Positions 34,359 through 41,437 of a stretch of 41,437 nucleotides of DNA are shown here, piece by piece. The stretch is taken from assembly GCF_947493425.1 (NCBI RefSeq), contig NZ_CANLRP010000068.1, positions 1 through 41,437 on the forward strand, read 5' to 3'. The translations under genes were made by a program, and so were the position numbers. The stretch's first letter is position 1. Each line of letters opens with the position of its first letter. Source of the stretch: an uncultured Microscilla sp. (lineage in GTDB: Bacteria > Bacteroidota > Bacteroidia > Cytophagales > Microscillaceae). The notes beneath the pieces are model-generated. The model had not been told where the DNA came from. It did no database searches and saw nothing but the letters and a program-made list of their open reading frames with translations.

Positions 34359-34529
34359 AGCAGGGCGAAATAAAGCAGTTGGAGGGTTCAAGCTTCAAAT
34401 CGCCCTGCTTCGCAAATAACTTAGGAAGTAGGGCGGGCTTTGTGTAACAGGGCTTTCTTATAAAAAATGAGAAACCTCGCTGCAGCCTGCAAAGCACAAG
34501 GTTTCGATCGGGCGTGGAGACACTGCCCG
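34359..34529 (-). ncRNA. Structured intergenic segment, possible small RNA or 3' UTR
   Basis: Three stems in 170 bp: agcagggcga (34359-34368) with tcgccctgct (34400-34409); gaaacct (34471-34477) with aggtttc (34499-34505), enclosing tgcag/ctgca; and cgggcgtg with cac-t-gcccg (34509-34529). On the minus strand the second stem is followed by ctcattttttat, so that strand reads hairpin, terminator-like hairpin, T-run. It may be the 3' end of the 34669 gene's transcript or a separate RNA. No Rfam family was recognised. Confidence 0.35.
34460..34505 (-). terminator. Terminator-like hairpin, minus strand
   Basis: Stem gaaacct/aggtttc with an inner tgcag/ctgca stem, followed on the minus strand by a T6 run at 34463-34468. 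It lies about 165 bp past the stop of the 34669 gene. Confidence 0.5.
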
Positions 34530-34668
34530 AGGCGGAAATATGGTTTTTCGGGGATATATTCTCCTAAAAATTCTTCTAAAAAAATCTGCTTTGTGTAAGG
34601 AGGTTTTCACACATTTATTACCTAAAAATAACACGGTAGTACTAGGAATGTATCACACCACTACTCCT

Positions 34669-35595
34669 CTACTTTCGTCTATGCATTCGTTGATGGTACT
34701 TTTGTAAGCCCTTGTGTTGTTGTTGCTGGTGTTTGAAGTGAGGGTTGGCTAGTTTATGCATTTGCATTTTTTGTTTGCGTTGTTTTTTCGCTTTTTTGGA
34801 GGGGGTATTTTTCGCCCTTGTTTTGATTAACTTGTTTTGCTTTTTTTGGGTAGCTAAGCGATGATTTTTGGCTACCAACGCCAACAAATATTGCTCAAGC
34901 TCATCAAGGTGTTCAACATCAGCTGGAATAAACATAGCCCGACTTAAGCCGTCTCCTTCAATGTTTGAGATATAAACGACTAAGTTGCCATCGATCATTT
35001 CCACTTTTTGAATTTCTTCGCTTTTCAGTACATAGCCTCCAAATATGCTACTTTTACCAAGCTTTTCAGGGCTTACTTCGTAGGCAGTGGTTACCTCATT
35101 GTACTTTATACCATAATTGGTGCCTACTAAGGCACTACAACCTAATATGTACCACACATAATTGATTGTGTTGGCCATATTGCCCCCCATTATTGCCAAA
35201 CCAATCACGTAGCCCACCAACCCCCAAAAAAACAAGGTAGAATTATCGGTCGCAAATTTATCGATGAAGCCTTTCAAAGCATTGTCTCGCAGTTGTTTGG
35301 GCAATTGTAAAGAGTAGTTAAAGTCGCCCTTAAAACTAAGTTTGACAGGTGGGTTTGCTGGGGCAGGGCTTTTTAGAGGAGGCTGTGCTACTTTAACAGG
35401 CGATATTTTAAACTGTCCCAATGATCCCCTTGCTTCATTGATGAGGGTTTCGTACTCTTTCCAGAAAACTTCGCGTTGTTGGTAATCTTTCCAGTTTGCT
35501 TGTTGTTCCTGATAGCCCACATCTAACCATTGTTGCCAACAGGCATTGGCTATTTGTTCTCTTCTTTTATTGGTTTTTGTATCCATGTTGATCAC
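34669..35595 (-). CDS. Two-TM protein with PH-like domain and basic tail
   Basis: 308 residues (start 35595; Met4 at 35586 equally possible). An N-terminal helical, Gln/Trp-rich cytoplasmic part is followed by a PAPANPP linker, then two transmembrane segments (about 118-137 and 143-163). Next is a YcxB/bacterial-PH-like sheet (TTAYEVSPEKL, FGGYVLKSEEIQKVEMIDGNLVVYIS), in which a strand pair frames a phospholipid- or protein-facing groove. The final 60 residues are Lys/Arg/His/Gln-rich and would be cytoplasmic. The YcxB-like call is from pattern only. Function unknown. Confidence 0.75.
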   Translation of the reverse strand: MINMDTKTNKRREQIANACWQQWLDVGYQEQQANWKDYQQREVFWKEYETLINEARGSLGQFKISPVKVAQPPLKSPAPANPPVKLSFKGDFNYSLQLPKQLRDNALKGFIDKFATDNSTLFFWGLVGYVIGLAIMGGNMANTINYVWYILGCSALVGTNYGIKYNEVTTAYEVSPEKLGKSSIFGGYVLKSEEIQKVEMIDGNLVVYISNIEGDGLSRAMFIPADVEHLDELEQYLLALVAKNHRLATQKKQNKLIKTRAKNTPSKKAKKQRKQKMQMHKLANPHFKHQQQQHKGLQKYHQRMHRRK

Positions 35596-35746
35596 GTGCT
35601 TACTAAAGATAGGGGTACTTAGCGCTTGAGTACCTTGGTTTTTGAGTTTAGTTTGGTTAATTTTTAAATCAAACGTAAGCTTTTATTGAAAAGTTAAGCA
35701 CACTACAAATAACACTACTTTAACAAGGTTTTTGTCATAAACTCTC

Positions 35747-35754
35747 TATGTTTG
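35747..35754 (+). promoter_or_regulatory. Candidate -7 element before the DUF2911 gene
   Basis: TATGTTTG, exact TAnnTTTG, 44 bp before ATG 35799. It contains the upstream in-frame ATG at 35748, which argues against that ATG as a start. No TTG at the usual distance. Confidence 0.4.
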
Positions 35755-35798
35755 CTGCAAAATTAATCATTCTTAAATCAACATATCGTTTTTTCACA

Positions 35799-36662
35799 AT
35801 GAAAAGAATTACCCTACTTATTACCCTTTTTTGCCTGGGCGGATTGTTTCAGGCCAAAGCACAGTTAAATATAGGCTTGCCTGCACCTAGCCCACAAGCC
35901 ACCCTACAACAAAAAGTGGGTTTAACCGACATTACTGTTGCTTACTCGCGCCCTGGTATCAAGGGACGCAAAATTTTTGGCGGTATTATTTCTTACGGTC
36001 GCATTTGGCGTACGGGTGCCAACATGGCTACTACCATAACTTTTGGCGATAAAGTAAAAATCGCGGGCAAAGAAGTGCCTAAAGGCAAATACTCTCTTTA
36101 TACCATTCCGGGCAAAAAAGAATGGACCATTATTTTAAACAAAGGCATTGCCTGGGGAACTGTATACCAGGAAAAAAATGATTTGATGAGGTTTAAAGTA
36201 GCTCCTACTCAAACCAAACATACCTTTGAGTCGTTTACGATTGATTTCTCAAATTTTGCCCCCAATGCGGCCCATTTGAACTTGATGTGGGAAAACACGG
36301 TGGTTTCTTTCAAAATAACCAGTGATGTAGATGCTAAAGTAATGGCAAAAATTAACCGTTATATGCAAAACCCTGAGCGTGCCCTTACTAGCGTGTACTT
36401 TGAGTCTGCCACGTATTATTACAACACCAACCGCGACTTAAACAAAGCACTTGGTTGGGCAGACAAAGCAGTAACACTCGCACCCTCGGCTTATTGGATA
36501 GCGCACCTAAAGGCCAAAATTCAAGGAAAACTCAAAGACTATAAAGGAGCCATTGCTACTGCCAAAACTAGCATAGCAAAGGCAAAAAAGGCGGGCAACC
36601 CTGATTATGTACGCCTTAACGAGGAGGTAATTAGTCAATGGGAAAAGCAATTGAATAAGTAG
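35799..36662 (+). CDS. Secreted DUF2911 protein with TPR-like C-terminus
   Basis: 287 residues from ATG 35799, where a clean signal peptide begins (MKRITLLITLFCLGGLFQAKAQ). The DUF2911 domain follows: PSPQATLQQKVGLTDITVAYSRPG, WRTGANMATTI, PKGKYSLYTIPGKKEWTIILN and a closing MWENTVVSFKI. The last 90 residues contain helix pairs like TPRs (ALGWADKAVTLAPSAYWIAHL). DUF2911 proteins are common exported proteins of Bacteroidota, of unknown function. The gene stands alone. Confidence 0.9.
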   Translation: MKRITLLITLFCLGGLFQAKAQLNIGLPAPSPQATLQQKVGLTDITVAYSRPGIKGRKIFGGIISYGRIWRTGANMATTITFGDKVKIAGKEVPKGKYSLYTIPGKKEWTIILNKGIAWGTVYQEKNDLMRFKVAPTQTKHTFESFTIDFSNFAPNAAHLNLMWENTVVSFKITSDVDAKVMAKINRYMQNPERALTSVYFESATYYYNTNRDLNKALGWADKAVTLAPSAYWIAHLKAKIQGKLKDYKGAIATAKTSIAKAKKAGNPDYVRLNEEVISQWEKQLNK

Positions 36663-36872
36663 GTTTGTTCAATAAGTTTTGATAGACGGCAAAGCATTAC
36701 CACTCCTTAGTATTGGTGCTGAACGCTAAAAGCAGGGAGTGGCATTGTTTTACAATTCGTGGAGGTGTTGGTGCTCAAAAACGATGGATGAAAGACAGTA
36801 AATCTACTATTTTTTTGATGCTTCTTCCAGCATTATTTGGCAAGACAAAACATAAAAATACAAGCATAAATA

Positions 36873-37208
36873 ATGAATTATCACAACAAACAATTTCGTT
36901 CGGTAAACAATACCGATAATGGCGAAGTAAGTAGCGAAACGCTTTTTCGTTACCAACAAAGTGGGGACATTATAACGGCTAGTTATGAAGGAGGGCAAAT
37001 AAAACAAGGAAACCTGATAGGCAAGGTAAACGCACAAGGACAAATAGAAATGCGTTACCAACACCTCAATCAACAAATGGAGTTTATGACGGGGCGTTGT
37101 GTGTCTACGCCGGAGGTATTGCCTAATGGCAAAATCCGTTTGCACGAAAAGTGGCAGTGGACAAGTGGGGATTGTTCGGAGGGAGAGTCGATAATTGAGG
37201 AGGTTTAG
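36873..37208 (+). CDS. Small conserved beta-rich protein, unknown function
   Basis: 111 residues. It reads as an antiparallel beta barrel: FRSVNNTDNGEVSSETLFRYQQ, DIITASYEGGQIKQGNLIG, then a final LPNGKIRLHEKWQWTSGD stretch. The same pattern is familiar from conserved proteins that databases often mislabel as N-acetylglutamate synthase; there is no acetyltransferase fold here. No signal peptide, so cytoplasmic. Confidence 0.8.
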   Translation: MNYHNKQFRSVNNTDNGEVSSETLFRYQQSGDIITASYEGGQIKQGNLIGKVNAQGQIEMRYQHLNQQMEFMTGRCVSTPEVLPNGKIRLHEKWQWTSGDCSEGESIIEEV

Positions 37209-37343
37209 TGAGTTGAATAGTTGTAAATACTGACATGCTAACAGTTGCTTATAAAGCATGTTAACTTGAGGGTGTAGGCGCATAACACAAGCGACAAGCT
37301 TGAAAACAAACTTATCGCTTGCAGTTTACCTGAGCCTTATTAC

Positions 37344-37823
37344 CTAATAAGGTATGCCCCATTTGCGAAACACAAAGCCTAAAATCCAGGCAGGACCTAC
37401 CATTAAAAATTGTACGTCTTTGAGAAACGACGGTTTTTTACCCTCGTGATTGTGTCCTATAAACTGGAATATCCAGGCTACTACAAAAATGGCCACTGAT
37501 ACCAACCACAAGGGCAAACCTGCGGCTACTATTTGGTAGTTGCCCCACAACACCAACACCGAGTAAAAGAACATGCCTATAGCCAAAGGTATTGACAAAC
37601 GCAGGTAAAACAATAGGCTCAATACAATAAGTACAGACCCCAAGTGAGCATAGGGTGCCAATGATGCTGGTAACATGCGCGCCAAAAAGCCTAAGGGTAT
37701 GCAGGCAAGTAAACCTACTACGCTAAACACAATGGCGGGCACACAGACATAGTGAATTAATTTGTTAAACTTGGTTTGGTGGCTTTCGCCGTACTCGTCT
37801 AGTAACTGATCTACCTTTCTCAT
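37344..37823 (-). CDS. Mpo1-like / DUF962 membrane protein
   Basis: 159 residues with four hydrophobic segments and the family's conserved histidines: His15 and His24 (ESHQTKFNKLIHYVCVP) and His124, His126 (GHNHEGKKP). Yeast Mpo1 of this family is an iron-dependent 2-hydroxy fatty acid dioxygenase (alpha-oxidation of long-chain 2-hydroxy acids). The bacterial members keep the histidines, so a lipid-oxidation role is plausible but inferred. It follows the TetR gene by 38 bp, in the same operon. Confidence 0.87.
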   Translation of the reverse strand: MRKVDQLLDEYGESHQTKFNKLIHYVCVPAIVFSVVGLLACIPLGFLARMLPASLAPYAHLGSVLIVLSLLFYLRLSIPLAIGMFFYSVLVLWGNYQIVAAGLPLWLVSVAIFVVAWIFQFIGHNHEGKKPSFLKDVQFLMVGPAWILGFVFRKWGIPY

Positions 37824-37861
37824 AATAACTTGTTTTTTTGTGTAATAAAATTTTCCGGGTT

Positions 37862-38485
37862 TTATGATTTATTAAGCTTTACAAACTTTCGTATTTGCTT
37901 ATATTCTTCTTTGCCTTTTTTGGTCATCAATGGAATCGTCAGGTTCCATAACAACTCTATAGGCTGGCACTGATTGACGGTATAACCAGGCATTTGAGCA
38001 ATTTGTGCCTGTGATGCCCAAAAAGTAGTCACCATCCAGACTACATGTATCAACTGATCATAGTTTACCATTTCGTCTGCGGGCTTAAGCCGCTCTGTTT
38101 CAATATAATAATCAATCAATTGGCGGGCTTGAACAAAACGCTTTTGGGTGGTTTCGTGATATTGCGTGGCAATTTCTGGGTAAGCCCGTACAATGTTTAC
38201 CACATCTTGAAAGAAAAAAGCATACTGTTGCTGGTGTTGGGTAAATTTTTGGATAATTTCTTCGAAATGATGTAAAGTAAGGTAAGTATCAGGCAAAATA
38301 TAGTTTACAGCCTCGGTGCGCATTCGGGTGTAAATATTTGCTAATAATACTTCTTTGGTTTTAAAATGATAACTCAGGTTTCCAGCACTCATCTTTAGCT
38401 CATCGGCAATTTGCTTCATAGATACATGAGCAAAACCTTTTTGGTTGAATAAACGAATGGCTGTTTTTACAATTACATCTTTCAA
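37862..38485 (-). CDS. TetR family transcriptional regulator
   Basis: 207 residues. The N-terminal HTH reads IRLFNQKGFAHVSMKQIADELKM..GNLSYHFKTKEVLL, the standard TetR DNA-binding domain. The C-terminal helical domain would bind a ligand, perhaps a lipid given the next gene. It is the first gene of a two-gene operon with the Mpo1-like protein. A 24-bp inverted repeat 31 bp upstream may be its own operator. Confidence 0.93.
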   Translation of the reverse strand: MKDVIVKTAIRLFNQKGFAHVSMKQIADELKMSAGNLSYHFKTKEVLLANIYTRMRTEAVNYILPDTYLTLHHFEEIIQKFTQHQQQYAFFFQDVVNIVRAYPEIATQYHETTQKRFVQARQLIDYYIETERLKPADEMVNYDQLIHVVWMVTTFWASQAQIAQMPGYTVNQCQPIELLWNLTIPLMTKKGKEEYKQIRKFVKLNKS

Positions 38486-38515
38486 AATAATACATTTAAT
38501 TATTTATATATTACA

Positions 38516-38539
38516 ATATTAGTTAATTAGTACTAATAT
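38516..38539. promoter_or_regulatory. Candidate TetR operator
   Basis: atattagt-taattagt-actaatat, perfect 8-bp arms with an 8-bp spacer, 31 bp upstream of the tetR start, as expected for an autoregulated TetR-type gene. The region is AT-rich, so chance is possible. Confidence 0.5.
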
Positions 38540-38605
38540 GTCAAAAAAATTAGAAAGTATTTACTAAAGTAAAGTACAAATGCTCCACTAAAGTTTAATA
38601 AACCT

Positions 38606-38803
38606 CTTAGGAATGGCACCAAAATAAATACGCATTCTTAACCTCATCTTTTGAGGCTATACTTTGTTAAAAAATAGCCGAATAGCGATGCTATTAGCCG
38701 ACCATCCCTCAAGCTCGCTCAATATCCACTGGATATTGCCGTGCCGCGTATAGCAACAAAATATTTTAGCGTTACTATAATTTATTTTTACACCATTCCT
38801 TAG
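38606..38803. mobile_element. MITE-like element, copy C
   Basis: 198 bp. Left end cttaggaatggcaccaaaataaat and right end atttatttttacaccattccttag are imperfect inverted repeats. The body is nearly identical to 23969-24119, with only a few changes (for example caatatcc for caacatcc). Inside is the perfect hairpin caatatcc-act-ggatattg, plus aatagc-gat-gctatt. No ORF. Confidence 0.82.
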
Positions 38804-39011
38804 CTTTGTCGCAAATATCAAGGCACAATTAAATGTTTAAAATTGGTTGAAAAGACTGGTTAAACGCACTAAATCTCGATTGAACGCACCTGAGTAAAAA
38901 ATTCAACGAAACCCATACTACACACAGGTTCAAACAAGTTCTGTTTAACCTTATGCAGCACATTTTAGTTTGTACTGCATAAGAGCTAAGGGGTATGCTG
39001 TATGTATACTA

Positions 39012-39356
39012 TTATAGTTTTTTGATGCTTACAATGTCAATCGTAGTAAGCTTGGTGGCTTGCATACCACACGAAAACTCTTCATCACTGGTCTGGTAGG
39101 TAAACGAAATATCTAACCCATTTTGTTGAAATGCCTTATCCAGGTTTACTGGCTTGAGTTTTTTGCCGTTGGAGCTAATGACATATCCGCAACCATCGGC
39201 AGCGACCGACCCGGTGTACAATACCTTGCCCACAATGGCTTCTTGATGCTGGTTGTTGTTCTCAGCAGTTGACAAAGATGACGTCTGTTTGGTGCAAGCA
39301 TAAGACACAACTAATAACAGTAAAAAGAAAATAAATGAAGCGGTTTTTTTTTGCAT
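39012..39356 (-). CDS. Small lipoprotein, paralogue pair, copy 1
   Basis: 114 residues from ATG 39356, chosen because it begins the lipoprotein signal (MQKKTASFIFFLLLLVVSYAC, Cys21). After a Gln/Asn linker the core reads VGKVLYTGSVAADGCGYVI, then LKPVNLDKAFQQNG and FSCGMQATKLTTIDIVSI. Two further conserved cysteines (in DGCGY and FSCG) may pair after export. A close paralogue lies upstream. Function unknown. Confidence 0.82.
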   Translation of the reverse strand: MQKKTASFIFFLLLLVVSYACTKQTSSLSTAENNNQHQEAIVGKVLYTGSVAADGCGYVISSNGKKLKPVNLDKAFQQNGLDISFTYQTSDEEFSCGMQATKLTTIDIVSIKKL

Positions 39357-39515
39357 AATTTTTTTGGTTAAAAGTGACAAAAGATTGACATCAAGCGCTC
39401 AAGCTTATCCTGCTTTGATACTCAGGGCAAACCCATCGCAAGAAGTCGTTTTTTTATTTATATTCTATACAACAATCAAACTTAGATTGTGTTATACAAC
39501 ATTTTATTTATAAAC

Positions 39516-39544
39516 AAAAAAGGCGCTGATTAGCGCCTTTTTTG
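39516..39544. terminator. Hairpin terminator between the paired small lipoproteins
   Basis: Stem aaaaaggcgct/agcgccttttt with loop gatt and T-runs in both directions. It ends the upstream paralogue's transcript, so each copy seems to be its own unit. Confidence 0.85.
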
Positions 39545-39572
39545 TTATCATTGATTTTAACGTTTTATTTCT

Positions 39573-39911
39573 TTATATCCTTCTAATATTGATGATATTA
39601 ATCGTTGTGAGTATAGTAGGCAATAACCCACACGAAAAAGATTCGCTTCCCAGGTTATAAGTCACCACCACATTAGTACCATGTTGTTGAAAGTTAGTAC
39701 TCAGATTTAGAGGTTTCAGTACTTGTCCATCATCAGTACGGATAATATACCCACAGCCATCAGCCGCTACCATACCAGTATACTCTATTGTACCTACTAC
39801 AGTCTTGTTCGACACAGGAGTTTCAGGATCAGGCATAGGTTGTTTTGTACAGGCTACTAACACAGTAAGCCACAAAGCAAAGAAAGTAATTGAAGATAGT
39901 TGAATTTTCAC
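39573..39911 (-). CDS. Small lipoprotein, paralogue pair, copy 2
   Basis: 112 residues, lipobox with Cys21 (VLVACTKQ). It shares with the next gene the same CTKQ start of the mature protein and the core VGTIEYTGMVAADGCGYII, LKPLNLSTNFQQHG and FSCGLLPTILTTINIINI. The linker differs (PMPDPETPVSNK). The two are clearly duplicates. Upstream lies a perfect 11-bp inverted repeat (39950-39975). Function unknown. Confidence 0.82.
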   Translation of the reverse strand: MKIQLSSITFFALWLTVLVACTKQPMPDPETPVSNKTVVGTIEYTGMVAADGCGYIIRTDDGQVLKPLNLSTNFQQHGTNVVVTYNLGSESFSCGLLPTILTTINIINIRRI

Positions 39912-39949
39912 GTTTTAAAACTTGTTTATATGTTGTGAATTATGACATT

Positions 39950-39975
39950 TAAACGATTACGGCTGTAATCGTTTA
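39950..39975. promoter_or_regulatory. Perfect inverted repeat upstream of copy 2
   Basis: taaacgattac-ggct-gtaatcgttta, 11-bp arms with a 4-nt loop, 39 bp before the start codon at 39911. No T-run follows, so an operator is more likely than a terminator. Confidence 0.5.
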
Positions 39976-40076
39976 TTTGCTACAAATTTTGCCAAAAAAG
40001 TTAAAAGAAAAAAACTAAACTATCTCGCAGTTTACCACAAAACAGTTTAGTCATACAACTACTTGATATTATAGTA

Positions 40077-41204
40077 CTACAGCGTACCTCTACGAGCTTG
40101 CTCTGCCTCTATAGATTCAAACAAAGCCTGAAAGTTACCCTTGCCAAACGAGTGTGCTCCTTTGCGTTGAATGATCTCATAAAATAATGTAGGACGGTCT
40201 TCTACAGGTTTGGTAAAAATCTGCAACAAGTACCCTTCTTCGTCACGGTCTACCAATATTCCCAGGTCTTTCAACACCTTCAGATCTTCTTCTATTTCGC
40301 CACAGCGTTCCCCTACTGTATCGTAGTAATCGCTGGGTACATACAAAAATTCTACCCCACGACGCTTCAGCTCCGACACGGTATGCACAATGTCGTCAGT
40401 AGCCACCGCAATGTGTTGACAACCGGCTCCCCCGTAAAACTGGATGTACTCTTCTATCTGAGATTTTTTCTTGCCCAGGGCTGGCTCATTGATAGGAAAT
40501 TTGATTCTACCATTGCCATTTTGCATCACTTTGCTCATCAAGGCAGTATAGTCGGTCGAAATATCCTTATCGTCGAATGTAATCAGGTTTGAGAAACCCA
40601 TCACGTTTTCATAAAACTTTGCCCAGTGGTTCATCTGTCCCCAGTCTACATTGCCCACGCAATGGTCTACATACTTAAGTCCTATTTCGCTGGGTTGGTA
40701 ATCGCTTTCCCACTTTTCGAAACCTGGCAAAAATACTCCATTGTAGTTTTTACGCTCGATGAACATGTGCACGGTGTCGCCATAGGTATGAATCCCTGCC
40801 TTTTTTATTTCTCCATGTTCGTCTGTTTCTACGGTGGGCTCCAGAAACGACCTTGCTCCGCGTTTTACTGTTTCGTTATACGATTTTTCGGCATCTTCTA
40901 CCCAAAATGCAATCACCTTTACCCCATCGCCGTGACGCTCCAGGTGGTGGGTTATTTCGTTGCCAGGCTGCATGGGTGCGGTCAATACCAACGTAATTTT
41001 ACCCTGACGCACTACATAAGAGGTACGATCGGCAAGCCCTGTCTCCAGCCCGGCATACGCCAGCGACTGAAAACCAAAAGCTGATTTATAAAAATAGGCT
41101 GCCTGCTTGGCATTGCCCACATAAAACTCAAGATAATCGGTACCGTTGATGGGTAAGAACTCTTGTTGGTTAGTGGTTTTTGATGTTTCTATTACTGTAT
41201 CCAT
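40077..41204 (-). CDS. hppD: 4-hydroxyphenylpyruvate dioxygenase
   Basis: 375 residues, complete. It converts 4-hydroxyphenylpyruvate to homogentisate in tyrosine catabolism. The iron ligands are visible: His181 (KYVDHCVGN), His264 (GCQHIAVAT) and Glu343 (LFYEIIQRKG). Other family marks are GRIKFPINEPA, EYIQFYGGAGCQH and GKGNFQALFESIE at the C-terminus. The N-terminal vicinal-oxygen-chelate domain (20-150) lacks metal ligands, as usual. The start ATG at 41204 is followed by a Ser/Thr-rich leader. A tandem repeat array begins 23 bp before the start. Confidence 0.97.
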   Translation of the reverse strand: MDTVIETSKTTNQQEFLPINGTDYLEFYVGNAKQAAYFYKSAFGFQSLAYAGLETGLADRTSYVVRQGKITLVLTAPMQPGNEITHHLERHGDGVKVIAFWVEDAEKSYNETVKRGARSFLEPTVETDEHGEIKKAGIHTYGDTVHMFIERKNYNGVFLPGFEKWESDYQPSEIGLKYVDHCVGNVDWGQMNHWAKFYENVMGFSNLITFDDKDISTDYTALMSKVMQNGNGRIKFPINEPALGKKKSQIEEYIQFYGGAGCQHIAVATDDIVHTVSELKRRGVEFLYVPSDYYDTVGERCGEIEEDLKVLKDLGILVDRDEEGYLLQIFTKPVEDRPTLFYEIIQRKGAHSFGKGNFQALFESIEAEQARRGTL

Positions 41205-41227
41205 ATTTATTTGTGTTTTTCTTTTTT

Positions 41228-41437
41228 TGTTCTCTGTAGAGCTGTTGGCCTTTCTGTTCTTCGTGGGGTTTAGCCGTTAGCTTTTAGCCTTTCTGTTCTC
41301 TGTAGAGCTGTTGGCCTTTCTGTTCTTCGTGAGGTTTAGCCGTTAGCTTTTAGCCTTTTTTGTTCTCTGTAGAGCTGTTGGCCTTTCTGTTCTTCGTGAG
41401 GTTTAGCCGTTAGCTTTTAGCCTTTTTTGTTCTCTGT
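41228..41437. repeat. 66-67 bp tandem repeat upstream of hppD
   Basis: Units begin at 41228, 41294, 41361 and 41428 (tgttctctgtagag...), so three full copies and the start of a fourth at the window edge. They differ by a few bases. Within each unit tttctgttct-like text occurs twice. On the plus strand the unit ends gccgttagcttttagcc. It starts only 23 bp from the hppD start, so hppD is read through or transcribed from it. Confidence 0.9.

Noticed and set aside
34471..34529. tRNA-like fold
   Set aside because: There is no acceptor stem, no TTCRA loop and no anticodon arm of the right size.

Overview
The window looks like chromosomal DNA of a Bacteroidota bacterium, most likely a marine gliding Cytophagales of the Microscilla type. 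This rests on several signs: candidate promoters of the form TTG-N20/21-TAnnTTTG; many exported proteins and lipoproteins with Bacteroidota-style signal peptides; a TPR-sensor histidine kinase next to its LuxR-type regulator; a secreted 23-residue leucine-rich-repeat protein; moderately low GC; and AT-rich gaps with hairpin terminators. The genus is an inference from style, not from a search.

Region 1 (410-9884, minus strand) is the most notable part. It is a four-gene biosynthetic cluster running acyl-AMP ligase, Fe(II)/2-oxoglutarate oxygenase, FcoT-like thioesterase, hybrid PKS-NRPS. The three small enzymes match, in family and in recognisable active-site residues, the isonitrile lipopeptide sets of actinobacteria (Rv0097-Rv0101 of M. 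tuberculosis, scoA-E of Streptomyces). Here the acyl carrier protein is fused to the megasynthase. A ketosynthase and a duplicated ACP pair are added. The chain ends in a thioesterase instead of the usual reductase. The adenylation-domain pocket reads like an ornithine/lysine pocket. I infer a new type of isonitrile (or isonitrile-derived) lipopeptide. The cluster is followed by a hairpin-rich repeat tract (1-400).

Region 2 (10261-24309) holds mostly exported proteins: a small secreted protein, DUF302, a PD40/TolB-like propeller, an orphan Tat-type DctP lipoprotein, a surface protein with a lysine-rich tail, a tandem pair of paralogous lipoproteins, a secreted basic protein and the LRR protein. 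Between these lie an HDAC-family deacetylase, a two-repeat membrane-anchored protein with a cysteine cluster, and a YgiQ radical SAM protein. Two end-to-end MITE-like elements lie just upstream of the LRR gene.

Region 3 (24746-30327) has asnS with a clear promoter, a cryptochrome/photolyase of DASH type, a small unknown protein, an ATP-grasp protein and a 41-residue membrane peptide followed by two terminators. Region 4 (30529-34529) is a two-component pair whose regulator carries three LuxR HTH domains, preceded by a structured intergenic stretch.

Region 5 (34669-41437) has a two-TM protein, a DUF2911 protein, a small conserved protein, an Mpo1-like/TetR operon with a candidate operator, a third copy of the MITE family, two paralogous small lipoproteins and hppD (tyrosine catabolism). 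A 66-67 bp tandem repeat starts about 23 bp before hppD. I see no rRNA, tRNA, CRISPR array, transposase or phage genes.
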